Source of the DNA: Chaetoderma sp. LZ-2023a
Taxonomy: Eukaryota; Mollusca; Caudofoveata; Chaetodermatida; Chaetodermatidae
Assembly (NCBI GenBank): GCA_034401795.1
Contig: CM067360.1
Coordinates: 119,861,609 to 119,925,608, forward strand
Reading direction: 5' to 3'
Length of the DNA stretch: 64,000 nt
The notes beneath the pieces are model-generated. The model was not told the DNA's origin. It did no database searches and saw only the letters and a program-made list of their open reading frames with translations. The translations under genes were made by a program, and so were the position numbers. This document shows positions 1-9,713 of this stretch, one piece after another (positions within the stretch are counted from its first letter, which is position 1; every line of letters starts with the position of its first letter).

Positions 1-1199
1 GTGCGAAATTTCGTTGTCATGATGCTTGTAAGCCACTAAGCCTTATTAGTACACTATGTACAAGCTGAATATTTTGAAAACACGATTTGACTGGTGGCTT
101 AACCGACCTTACTCGCAAATTGTTTTTAAATACTTTGTAATGTTTTAGATTTATTGCGTTATTGTGTCAGTATTTCTCTGAGCGAATCACGTGTTTATGG
201 AATTGTTTGTCAAGGGTATCACTCTGTATGACAAAAAAGATTATTTGTCGTGTATGGTTTTAATTTATCCATTCGTCGGCAATACCCCTATTGCCGTAAG
301 ATCATTCTTTAATCAAGATACACACATACCATGTGTTAATAATGAAAGAACATGTTAGTACCTCCCGTCTCGTTCCATGTGTTTATTTTAGAAATATTCA
401 ATATTACTATTAAATTATCACCTAGGTTACTCACGAGGAGATTTCACTTTGTAGTTGTGAATGCATACTTCTCTGGACTGTTTTTGAATAAATAACAAAA
501 TCGCATTATTGTTCGCATCATTGTATCGTTTCCTAGTCCTTAACCGAGTGGACATATGTGCTAATTCCCTTGGGTAAATTATTAGAATATCACGGTTTGG
601 CGCGTTAGAGTGTTTGCATATTTATGAAGTGTTCATGCATTGCTCATATTAACATTAAACATGTTGGCTTCATTCACTGTAAGGGCAGCTGATGTTAGAT
701 TTTGTCTATGCCTGCTACCTTGTGAACTAATAATGGCGTTCATATATTAATGTACCACACATGACCATGACGTTAGGTGTCACTCATGGTGGAATATGAG
801 GTTGAATGTGCCTGTATCGATGGAATCTGGTTCTGATCCATCATACACGTCTTAATTGTGTCCTACGTTCTGTCACGTATGTGCCCCGCACACATGCCCA
901 CACCTGACTCAACAACACTCACATGTACTGTGCATACCCTCACACTCATGACGACATGCGTGTTGCGCTTTGCATGTGACATCATGCGCATGATCCTTGT
1001 CACCCGTGTATGTTTTCCCTGTCCATTCGTGTGTACGTCGTGCATGCATGCGTGGGTCTTTTATGCACCTATTGGCGTGTGGGTGTATGCATGTAACAGA
1101 ATTTTGGTATTTTGGTGGCCCCTTAAAAAAGAGACCAATTTCTTTATTTTTTATTTGCTTTCACGTAAATGGTTAACCTTATTTTTGCGATCGCTATTT
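1..1199. other. left flank, no gene recognised
   Basis: I see no convincing coding region here. The longest open frames run through CA/TG-rich sequence (about 860-1,080) and have no family resemblance. This may be the outer part of the Polinton or host flank. I looked for an inverted copy of the 17.7-18.1 kb sequence, which would mark the Polinton terminal repeats, and found none by eye. Confidence 0.4.
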
Positions 1200-1610
1200 T
1201 CACGCATCCTCGCACCACATACATGGACAACATTCACGCCGAAGCTGGTTTTTCATATGCAACCATTTGTTATAATTGCGTTCGTCCGGATCCGCTAGAT
1301 ATTCGCTCCAGCAGATGTGGATGTCATACATCCCCTTGTGAAATGGTTGCCAAACTGGCACTTCGTGAAACTGATTCCACTCGACACAACCACACTTAAT
1401 CAGTGTAGAACCGATCGTACTCCAGCGATCACATAAAAAAGATTCCATTTTTCGTTTTGGCAAATTCAAAAAGCTGTACGCCTTACTAGTCGCGCAGATT
1501 TCGCTTTTATAGCTAAAATATGAGCTGTCAGTAAAACTATCTTTCCAATCTGACCATGCCCTTATTTCGGCCATGTGGTTATTTCTTCCACCACTTAAAA
1601 TTAACATCAT
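1200..1610 (-). CDS. hypothetical protein, 136 aa, unrecognised
   Basis: This is an open frame of 136 codons beginning with two ATG codons. The product is rich in Trp and Cys (for example CECPCMWCED-like endings near the C-terminus) and has no signal peptide or clear membrane segment. I do not recognise a family. It lies on the same strand as the Polinton genes, just beyond the protease remnant, so it could be a terminal Polinton gene. Chance is a real alternative because the frame is short and nothing upstream connects to it. Confidence 0.25.
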   Translation of the reverse strand: MMLILSGGRNNHMAEIRAWSDWKDSFTDSSYFSYKSEICATSKAYSFLNLPKRKMESFLCDRWSTIGSTLIKCGCVEWNQFHEVPVWQPFHKGMYDIHICWSEYLADPDERNYNKWLHMKNQLRRECCPCMWCEDA

Positions 1611-2056
1611 CGGATTTCAAAACATAACTATTGCAGTGCATGTACACATCCCACCATGTGTGAATGGCATTTTTTTTATAGAAAACTGGAATTGATATGC
1701 AGGGTTCAATTACAGAGCACATCATATGGTTTTCTCTGTATTCAAATATGTCCACAGTTGTATCATTGTCACGATGTGAATACGATTAATTGTGGATCTA
1801 TGGATCGTTGTGGGATGCCTTGCTCTCCAAGTGCACCATTGCTCATTAACCATTATCGTCATTCATCCATCGCGTGTATTAAAATGGTGATAATTTGGGA
1901 TGGTGGATGAGGGGTGAGAAGGGAACACGAAGAAAAATAACATATTTTTTTACAAAATAAATGTATTTTTATTGACATGTGCATTTTTTATGATAAATAT
2001 TAGCGACATTTATTCACGATAATTAAAAAAGAAAACAGCACATAAATAATTATACA
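1611..2056. other. AT-rich spacer
   Basis: No supported gene. Positions 1,935-2,055 are strongly AT-rich and lie just after the protease remnant on the minus strand, where a 3' untranslated region would be expected. Confidence 0.4.
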
Positions 2057-2395
2057 TTAAACATGGTTATTGTTTCTATGTTTATTCATAATCCTGCGCA
2101 TCAGACGTTTCACTATAGCATCATTTTTGTCTCTGTTTCTTAGCGCCCATAATTTGGGTTGCATTTGTACAGCTCTCGAACGATGGCATAAGAAATATAC
2201 ACAATAATATCCACAAGTTGTCGTCATGGCTGGTTAAACATGTTCATTGTTCAAATCATAAACATGCACATGGCATCCATTTTGCACATTTGATATCATT
2301 TTTCCGTCAGAAGGGCGTCATCCATAAGGATCAGCGTATTCCGCATTTCCATTTCAAGTGCAATAAACTGCCACCCAAAGTTGTCCGGATTTATT
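2057..2395 (-). pseudogene. PRO: adenain-like cysteine protease of the Polinton (decayed)
   Basis: This is a remnant of the adenovirus-type maturation protease that Polintons use to process capsid proteins. It was found by reading through stop codons in one minus frame. Visible pieces are a GxLWVA stretch where the family has its His-Trp, an EYADPYG segment typical of the family, and TCGYYCVYFL, which carries the catalytic-type Cys (codon at 2,213-2,215). The C-terminal part NDAIVKRLMRRI follows. Three in-frame stops are present (the first at 2,354-2,356), and the expected catalytic His reads as Leu. It lies directly downstream of the capsid gene on the same strand. Family assignment rests mainly on the CGYYC and ADPYG blocks. 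It is certainly non-functional. Confidence 0.7.
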
Positions 2396-2551
2396 ACTGG
2401 GATGCGTGTTTATTACTAATGAAGTCGGGTGATATTTAATATGTGTGGGTACATTGTCAATTGAAAAAAACACAGAGAAAGTGTTCACACATTTTATTGT
2501 CGTCCTCGAATAATAGATCCTCTATTTCAAATGTATTCAACACATGTGTTA

Positions 2552-3826
2552 CTAATCTGTTAACATGTTAAAGCCTGATCCAATTTCTATTGTATTATCA
2601 AATTCAGCATAGCAAATTACATTTGCTGCAGCGGTAAGTGCTTGAGCAAAATGGAAGACCACTCTTAATGAACCAGTGTGTGTAGGGTAGCGATGCTCTG
2701 AATCAGCTAGATCTGGCATAAAATCCCATGTGAACAACGTTGTTCCATGTCTGAACTGTGACTTATTTATCAGGTAGCCTCAGTCTTTGAATAATGCCCC
2801 CGTACCACTGACTAGTGAGAAATAAGCATCCGAGTACATGTCGTCGCTAAACGAAGGGCCTATTGGCGATGTTGTAACCTCTTCTCCATTTATATAACAT
2901 TTAGCATAGGTAGTGATTTTGTTATCAAACTTGAACGGATTTGTATGTACCACACCATTATATGCATCATTAGGTACAAAAGCGAATAATACTCTAGTAG
3001 TCAGCTGACCAATAAATATAGTATCTGTATCGATGCTCATACCACCGCTAGGTGATGTGAAAGTCTTACACACTAGCCTGCGAATAGGATATTTCACGCC
3101 TGTCTGTCTCAGAGTAACAGTGTGCACCACTAGCAGATCTGCTGATGGAATAACATTGCATACAAATAAGTTAGCCGACAATATTTTCAATTTAGGCCTC
3201 ACTCCTTCCGTGGCCATAATGGTGAATACATATGTACTCCTCTGTGGGCGTAATGTCAAATCAATGGAACCGAGCAGGAATCGGTCCTGCAGAAACATAT
3301 CGCTGCATATGCGGCCTATTAATTGCACTGTTTTACTCTGAGCCATCATTCTTCTACGTGCTTGAAATCCTAAGTTAGTATCAGCAATATCATCAAATTC
3401 ACCAGCATCATCTATTTTCCATCTGGCAAGTTGTAGATGCCGGGATGCGGCATCGCTACCATAATTTAGTAACGTCTCAAAGTACGAGCGATAAGCATAA
3501 TTTCCGTTTGAGTTACCAACATGCTTTCCATTCAAAAAAACATCCACTTGCGAGAACATTGTAGGCAAAAGATTATTAGAAGGCGCTATCAGGTCATTTG
3601 CCTCGAGTGTCTTCTCATCACCATTTCGATCTAGCTGTACTAGCTTAAGATCTAAATATCTATCAGCAGACCCACTGACGTAAAACTTGATCGGTCCACT
3701 ATCTGATAAACTCGGTACAGGCTGAAACTGTTCCCATTTTGCAGACTCCAATGTCGTCACTATGGAATGCATTTGAACAATGTCTAATTCGCACTCCGAG
3801 CACTCGCACGTTTGATTAAGTTCCAT
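2552..3826 (-). pseudogene. MCP: Polinton major capsid protein, one in-frame stop
   Basis: The first 348 codons (ATG at 3,826) match the invertebrate Polinton capsid family often labelled 'uncharacterized protein F54H12.2-like'. An N-terminal acidic Cys-rich start is followed by the VDVFLNGKHVG, YAYRSYFETLLNYG, RRRMMAQSKTVQLIGRICSD and KYPIRRLVCKTF blocks in family order. The frame stops at TGA 2,780-2,782, but the same frame continues without a shift to 2,552 and encodes the usual C-terminus (MPDLADSEH, ICYAEFDNTIEI). The break is therefore a single point stop about 80% of the way through. The family forms the double jelly-roll shell of Polinton virions. Neighbours are the pVI-like gene upstream and the protease downstream. 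Without the stop the length would be normal. A sequencing error at 2,780 cannot be excluded. Confidence 0.88.
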
Positions 3827-3877
3827 GTTTTAGGTTTTTTTTGTTAATTAAAGATATCAGCTTGTTTTCTCTGCTGT

Positions 3878-4191
3878 CTATTGCGACACTCTTCTTCGGT
3901 ATCGTGCACATTGACTGGGCATTACCTGCATTATTCCTTCTTTACGTTTAGGTTGAGGTGGTCTTAAACCACCACGCACTGCCATTACAGCTTCTGGTAT
4001 CAAAGACCTAAGTTATTACATCCTCAGCTAGGCCAATTCCAGCACTAAATGATAGGTGTTGTTGAACGTAATAGTCTGCCTAAGATATTACTGAGTCCTT
4101 GCCCTAAGTGGTGGCATGTGCCTACAAAAACTGGAATACGTCCATGGCCCGCTTGACTCGTGTAGTAATGCGCCAGTGCTGGAGTGCTCAT
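3878..4191 (-). pseudogene. pVI-like minor capsid protein, frameshifted
   Basis: A short Polinton structural protein sits between vertex protein and major capsid protein. The likely ATG is at 4,191 (start MSTPALAHYY). A Gly-rich stretch with an amphipathic GQGLSNILGRLLRS segment follows, as in adenovirus pVI-like minor proteins that coat the inside of the shell and can act on membranes. The frame stops at 4,045. The next frame continues for about a dozen codons (GLAEDVIT), and a second shift near 4,005 leads to a basic tail (RGGLRPPQPKRKEG) ending at 3,878. Two frameshifts in 314 bp make it a pseudogene. The family link is by position and composition, so moderate confidence. Confidence 0.55.
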
Positions 4192-5203
4192 TCTCCCTCT
4201 GAAATGCAAACAGAGTACGCTCGGCGATGCTCCATCCTTGTGGTACATTGGTGCAGTTCTATCCATTATAAGTATTCCAATAGTATCGACGTAGTTCTTT
4301 GACACAGAGCGGTATTGAATATCAGGAAACGTCCACTGATATATAACTTTCCCTCCATCTGTACTAGAAACGGGTATCACTCTGAGTAGCGGTGCGGATG
4401 TATTTCCTATTACACTGTGTGAGACTATGTCACAGTATATATATGCGGTCGTAGGACCACCTTCATGATTTGAACAAAATGATTCTTTAAGGTCTATAGG
4501 TCCCATATGTATTTTTCCTCCTTCGAATCCTATGAAATTTGCTACTTCTCCACCTAATCGTATAGCGTAATAATCTTTAACCGTGAGAGAAACAAGATTC
4601 GCGCGATGCAAGTAAAAAATGAAAAAGATGTGTTTGTGTTTAAATCTTGTCTTGCTCTCTATCTGTCCATTTAGATAGTCTACCATATTTTTTACTGCGT
4701 AGTACCCTTTCGGCATGCTGTTAAATGGAGCTTCTGTTTGCACATAATAATATTTGCTTTTACGTGTAGGTTTTGTACCGACATTTTTTGTTCGATCATT
4801 TTGCACATCCTTTCCCTGATCACTTCGTGCCAATTTTCCCCGATCGGCAGGATATGGATTACCGAAACCATCTTATAAAACTAAAGGAAAAAAATTGTTG
4901 TCTTTTTCTTTTCTATTTCTAACGTGCTATCGTCATCTTTGCCAATTTCTTCTGTCACATCACTACCTTTCTTCTTCGTCTTCTTTATCTTGTTCTAGTA
5001 AATGCCTATATGTGCACAAAACTTTTCTCTGCAATAGTAAGCCAACTCCTCAGATATAGCACACTCGAGAGGCCCACTTCCCATTCGCCATCTAATGTTA
5101 ATGGAGTTTGCAGACGAGTTGTAAACTTTGATATCTTTTTGTCTAGAAAGAACTGGGTACTGCTATTACTCGGAAGCGTTATGTACATATGATCCGCATT
5201 CAT
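4192..5203 (-). pseudogene. vertex/penton-like capsid protein, broken
   Basis: The N-terminus (5,203-5,006, ATG at 5,203) has the YITLPSNSSTQFF start and the GEWEVGLSSVLYLRSW block that open the conserved minor (penton-like) capsid protein of invertebrate Polintons. The rest resumes at about 4,872 in a frame with no ATG, and includes KGYYAVKNMVDYLN and SVIGNTSAPLLRVIPV. About 130 bp between the pieces hold Lys/Glu-rich coding in shifting frames, so at least one frameshift and one stop break the gene. The protein is expected to form the five-fold vertices of the Polinton capsid. At its 3' end it runs without a stop into the pVI-like sequence. Confidence 0.65.
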
Positions 5204-5450
5204 TCTGAGTTGAATGATATATGACCGTCTTTATGCATGGACTAGGCAATATATACCCTTGCCATCTACTCAAAGGTGATATCCATATATCCGATTGACC
5301 ATTTTGTATACTCAGATTCACGATACACGTAATGATTACGATATAAATTATTACAATTTGAGCTAGGTAAATTATTTCTTCTTTTGGTACTCGTGAACCC
5401 ATCAGTTGCCACATGCTCTGATCCGATCTTCTCTCTATATATTCATCCAT
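5166..5450 (-). CDS. small Polinton membrane protein
   Basis: The ATG at 5,450 gives a 95-residue product. Residues 1-22 are polar (MDEYIERRSDQS). A strong hydrophobic segment follows (IIYLAQIVIIYIVIITCIV, about residues 26-44). Then comes WISPLSRWQGYILPSP, a block typical of the small membrane protein encoded between integrase and vertex protein in many invertebrate Polintons. Its role is unknown. The start overlaps the end of the chromodomain frame by a few bases. The last 25 or so residues overlap the vertex gene start and are probably an extension caused by a lost stop. This is one of the few Polinton genes here without an obvious internal lesion. Confidence 0.6.
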   Translation of the reverse strand: MDEYIERRSDQSMWQLMGSRVPKEEIIYLAQIVIIYIVIITCIVNLSIQNGQSDIWISPLSRWQGYILPSPCIKTVIYHSTQNECGSYVHNASE

Positions 5451-6456
5451 TGTTATGATATATAGTACATAGTTCATTAACCCACGGGTCAAACTTAGCC
5501 AGGTAACCGAGCCACTTTACCAGATACTTACATTGTCCCTTTTTATTTTTTCTACTTTTAAGTATGTTTTCCACCGAGTACTCTTTATCATTTTCTTCTA
5601 TCACTTGCTGTATCTCATCACGATCAAAAGTACAAATAATCTGGTTGCCTCCATAGTCTTCTAATTTATATAAGTATGGATATGTGTCTGTAAGTACCTC
5701 ACGTACCTTAAACAATTCCCTACTCCATTGCCCATGCTATGCTTTTTCAAATGGCATTTTTGCATTTGATATTCTAACCTGATCGCCTTGAATAGGACTG
5801 TTTTTAGATTTGGTATGTTTCTTCGTCTTCTTTCCATATATATTTCTCCACGCGATTAACTCAGTACTACGGTCAACATAGGAAGGAGCCATGCTCGTGC
5901 TGGTATGTGTGGTGTTATTGTATGTTGTGACTAAACTAGGTAATACACCGATATACTTTCGTGTATTCTTATGCGTCATGTATCTGTATATTCGACCCTT
6001 CAGGGTGCATTGAAAATGCTCTACCATTGCCACTTTCGTTTCATTTTGAGAAGTGTAGAAATGTATTCCATTATCTTTCAAATACTTCTTCATTACACGG
6101 ATAATGAACTCGCCCCCTTTGCTTGTTTGAATAGCGTGTGGACGGCACTCAGTATGCTCCACTAGTGTTTCTAACCCTTTCTTCACTGCAGAAGACGTTT
6201 TACTAAACAGGCAATCCATCCATGCGTATTTTGAAAGGAAATCAACTATGTCTAGCAAATATAACACGTTAGTGTTCTCCTTTGACAGCATACACATCGG
6301 TCTGTGAAGTGTATATACTTCTTGGTGTTTTAACCATTTGTCGATATAGTTACGTGGTATTTTACCTTTGAACGCATTATAAAGCTTTACTTTCTCACCA
6401 AAAGATGTGTAATGTTTCGGATCAAAATATACTTTTGCCAATTTAGCATCATTCAT
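5443..6456 (-). pseudogene. INT: Polinton retrovirus-type integrase with chromodomain, one in-frame stop
   Basis: ATG at 6,456. Residues 1-50 are the usual N-terminal region (VYFDPKHYTSFGEKVKLYNA). Residues 60-160 are the rve catalytic core with LLDIVDF (first Asp) and VEHFQCTLKGRIYRYM (Glu146). The second catalytic Asp reads Ser112 (QTSKGGEF), and the Ser112-Glu146 spacing is slightly short. The frame stops at TAG 5,737-5,739. The same frame continues to 5,443 and encodes a chromodomain (YSVENILKSRKNKKGQCKYLVKWLGY), the usual C-terminal module that steers integration. Stop plus lost Asp make it inactive. The ATG overlaps the stop of the upstream gene as ATGA, which supports this start. Confidence 0.85.
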
Positions 6457-7171
6457 GACTTATGTAAATTTACCCACACCAGAATTGAATGTCCCTTTTT
6501 CTTTCTGTTGCCCGCTAGATAACTCTTTCTATGTATTCTTTTACTCACGGGCGTAGGCGTGTACTCACTGTCGCTATCATCCTTTTCTGTGACATTATAT
6601 CTCTGTCTCATTGTTTTGTCGTGGCCTACAAATCTACGGGTATGTTTAGGTCACATAGCAGATTAAAACACTTTCTCTCCACTTCATTGCACATACCAGC
6701 AAAAAGATGTTTTCGCCCATGCGCTACAACGTTTGTAAGCAGGTCAAGTACATTACTTTTTGGGAAAAACGTACCCTCTATTGTCACTTCGCTAAGGTCA
6801 TTAACGTTAACATGTTCAGGAACCATACCTAAAATATCAATTACTCCACTGGCTTTTGTCTTGCATGTTTTTGGTATTCCCCTCATCGTACATTCAAGTA
6901 TTTGTGTGGGCAGCATGTCGTAGTTAGTTATGGGTTGCAGAGGTAGTGGCTGATCTTGATGTCCTTGCATTTGCTGATAGTAGTGTCTATGCTTATCCAA
7001 TACGTGTGAATACGATTTTGCTTTTTCATTCACAGTCAGATTGTCTCTGGCTAATATATTAGATATCTCGTTGTATCTAATAGCTTTACGTATTGATGGA
7101 GTTGTCTGTAGCAAAGGAATTGTACTATGTTCATTTAAATTACCTATCAATTTGTGAGGAGCTTGCGCCAT
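6453..7171 (-). pseudogene. conserved uncharacterised Polinton protein, one frameshift
   Basis: ATG at 7,171 (MAQAPHKLIGNL). The main frame runs to 6,626 and carries an N-terminal helical, charged region (SIRKAIRYNEISNIL, then AKSYSHVLDKHRHYYQQ). After a Pro/Gln-rich linker comes a C-terminal module with SEVTIEGTFFPKSNVLDLLTNVV, a pattern seen in an uncharacterised protein next to the integrase in many invertebrate Polintons. At about 6,630 the reading moves to another frame and continues with an acidic then basic tail (EKDDSDSEYTPTPVSKR) to a TGA at 6,453-6,455 that overlaps the integrase ATG. That overlap argues that the tail is the true C-terminus. Function unknown. Confidence 0.6.
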
Positions 7172-7193
7172 TTTACATGTATGTTCCACCTTT

Positions 7194-7496
7194 TCACGTG
7201 AACAGTTTACCAAATAATAGTGCTAGCGTACCGATCACCACTGGTAATAAGGCTCCTAAAAATCCACCTGTGTGTAGCAATGTTCTTTTACATGCGTATG
7301 GCACTCCGCAACTAGTCAGCACACGCATTTTCCCTCTATATTTACTCAGCTGCTTGTATCATGATTTAGTGAGATAAACATTCCCATGTAATATGTTTAG
7401 GCATGATTCGCATAGTGCATCCACCAATTCGTTTGAACACTGTTTGATTACATCATTTCTGATTGAAGGCTTTACTTTAGCCAAATATTGCAGCAT
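7194..7496 (-). pseudogene. small Polinton protein with hydrophobic C-terminus, one in-frame stop
   Basis: ATG at 7,496 (MLQYLAKVKPSIRND). The first 45 codons include NELVDALCESCLNILHGN, a helical block characteristic of a small protein found beside the packaging ATPase in invertebrate Polintons. TGA at 7,359-7,361 interrupts it. The same frame continues through a basic stretch and a hydrophobic segment (GGFLGALLPVVIGTLALLFG) to a stop at 7,194-7,196, giving the usual length of about 100 codons. It may be a minor virion or membrane-active protein; this is inference from the hydrophobic tail. The ATPase frame runs into it without a stop. Confidence 0.55.
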
Positions 7497-7972
7497 AGGC
7501 AAATGGCCCTCCTGTGGATGAACAGATGAACGTAGTCTGATATGGTCAGGTGTCGTCTGTTTCAAATCCAGGAGTAGATATAAGTGAGGTTCGCGTGTAG
7601 TATCCTTATATGATTTGATCAAATACTGTGTATTGCCTGGGTACATCTGATTAGATAAAGAACGAATAGATGATGCATCAAGTGGATTCTTAAACAATTC
7701 CATGTAGTGATAGTTAACTGATAAGTCACGTTGATTGCGTGAGTTGTGAAACAGATTTTGTGCGACAAATATTACGCTACAAATCTCATGGTGAGAACGT
7801 GTTGTCAATAGGTCAGCCACATTCTCGTCGCATTTATTCATCAAATCGTCGAGTACCACCAATGTTCTGCAACTTCTGTCTAGTTCAACATTCACACCCC
7901 CTTTAAATTCAACTTCGTTTCGCCAAATCGCTATACCCGTCTTACTATGCACTGTAGCAGTACACAATCCTC
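7497..7972 (-). pseudogene. ATP: Polinton genome-packaging ATPase, C-terminal fragment
   Basis: This is the C-terminal half of an FtsK/HerA-type (A32-like) packaging ATPase. Visible parts are the Walker B segment RTLVVLDDLM, then SVIFVAQNLFHNSRNQRDLSVNYHY and LFKNPLDASSIRSLSNQMYPG, in the order usual for Polintons. The Walker A half is missing. At about 7,972 the frame passes straight into Gypsy reverse transcriptase sequence on the same strand, so the N-terminus was replaced by a retroelement. At its other end it is fused in frame to the small protein. It would have pumped DNA into the capsid; this copy cannot. Confidence 0.8.
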
Positions 7973-9676
7973 GGTGGAGGGGGAGTAATGGTGTAGGATT
8001 TTGTAATCATCGATGTTACAGAGACATATCTCCCATTGCAGTGTGGTTAATACCTGCTCAATGAGACTCTCAACAGTTCCGGGAGGGTTACACAAGCCAT
8101 AAGGCATCTTGTGGAATTGGAAAATTCCATCCCTACAAACGAATGTGGTCTTTTCCACGTCAGCCTCATCCATGGCTACCTGTCAGTAATCACTAGCTAA
8201 GTCAAGGGTACAAACCCACTTGGCTCCGGACAAGGAATCCAAGGCCTGATCTATCCGAGGTAACGGATAAGCGTCCTTAATGCTAAGATCATTAAGGCGG
8301 GGCTAGTCTATACAAAACCACAAGGTTCCATCCTTTTTGCCTGCTAGTCCTATTGGGCTAGCTGATGGAGATGCTGAGGGCTCAATAATACCAGTCCACA
8401 ACATGACATTCACTTGTTGGTGTGCTTCCGCTTCCTTATGAATGGGAAGACGTCGTACCGGTTGAGGTATGGGGTGAGTATTGCCTGTGTCGATGGAGTG
8501 TCGTACGATATGAATCTCTCTGAGATCCATGTCTCCGGAGCAAAAACTATCACGATATTTGTGCAGTAATTTCCGAATTTCATGTTTCTGTGATTGATGT
8601 AATCCAACTGTGGCACGCAGATATAAATCATGTACATGTTCGGGTAAATCATCAGTCATGTCCGGTGGTGTGTCAGCAAGTGTAGGTGATTCCAATGAGA
8701 TTATGTCCACTAAATGGCCCCAGCGTACTCCTGGTTCCAGAGTGATGGGATCTGCGGTACCATTGAACACTATTTTCCTTATTAGTAGTGTCTACTATTA
8801 TGCGGAGACTTGTGCATTGTGAGGCGATCATGTAATCAGGATTGGGTTCCAGCATGGCGATCTGTGTGTTGCTTCCTAACTGTGATGGGGTGGCCCATGC
8901 GATCTGTTCTTGTCCCGGCTCAACTGTGGCTGTACTGGACAATATTACAGCGCGTGTGTCGTATAATGACGATGCTGGTCCAAGAGGTATTCGTCTGCTG
9001 TGTATGTCAAGTTCTTGTTGTGTGGAATGCATGATGGCTTCGCTGGCACTGAGGAGATCAGAGCAAAGGATGGCATCGTTATGAATAGATGATGGCGTTG
9101 TTGCTGTTTCCGGGTATGCTGTATTGGTGTAGACAGCGGTGCACACGGGATGATGGATACGCTCGAACTGCACAAGCCATTTCCTACAATGCTTCATTGG
9201 ATGATTCGTTGAAGCACAGAATTAACAGTGCTGCCGCCAGAGACGTGTTTTTCCCCGTCTACGTCGGTGCTTGCGAATCCATGAGGCAGAGCGAACCGCT
9301 TCTCCCGAGTCGCTGCTGTCTGTGGATGCGGGAGATGATGATGGAGGGGGGGGGGGGGGTGGGGTGTTTTGCATACCACCTAAGGACATCAAGAATTCAG
9401 TGTCTTGGTGGCTGTGCGTAGTGCTTGCAAAAACGTTGTTTCAGCGGATGTGCTACAACCTACCACTGCCGTTTTACACAGGAAAGAAGGCTTGTTTTGT
9501 ACGGAGAAGAGGGGGATGGCAATGCTGCGGATGGGGGAGTCATCGTAGGTATTGGCATATGTGAAGCCATACATTTGGATGTAGGTGTAAACGCTGCTTT
9601 TGGTGTGTGCTTGTTGGCCACCGAACGTTGTTGTACGAAGGCCGCAGTTGAGCTGGGAAGCGGATGCGGGCACCAA
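7973..9676 (-). pseudogene. pol: Gypsy element 1 pol, truncated and internally deleted
   Basis: The start resembles element 2 pol (SFLCKTAVVG block near 9,480). A zinc-knuckle region near 9,200 follows, where the first Cys pair is interrupted by a stop (C*FCAST). The protease is missing: after a TTPSS segment (about 9,090) the frame jumps to IHNDAILCSDLLS, so about 450 bp present in element 2, including its DTGA motif, have been lost. The remaining part covers the region after protease and the reverse transcriptase start (KDGTLWFCID, then KMPYGLCNPPGTVESL, then IDDYK), broken by frame changes near 8,300 and 8,670. It ends at the ATPase junction. Confidence 0.75.
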
Positions 9677-9713
9677 GGTGGCTCGTGATATTTCGGTGCC
9701 CTTAAGAGTTTGA

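Noticed and set aside
858-1298. 146-codon plus-strand frame
   Set aside because: Composed of CA/TG-rich sequence with Cys/His/Phe-rich product, no ordered domains and no relation to neighbours.
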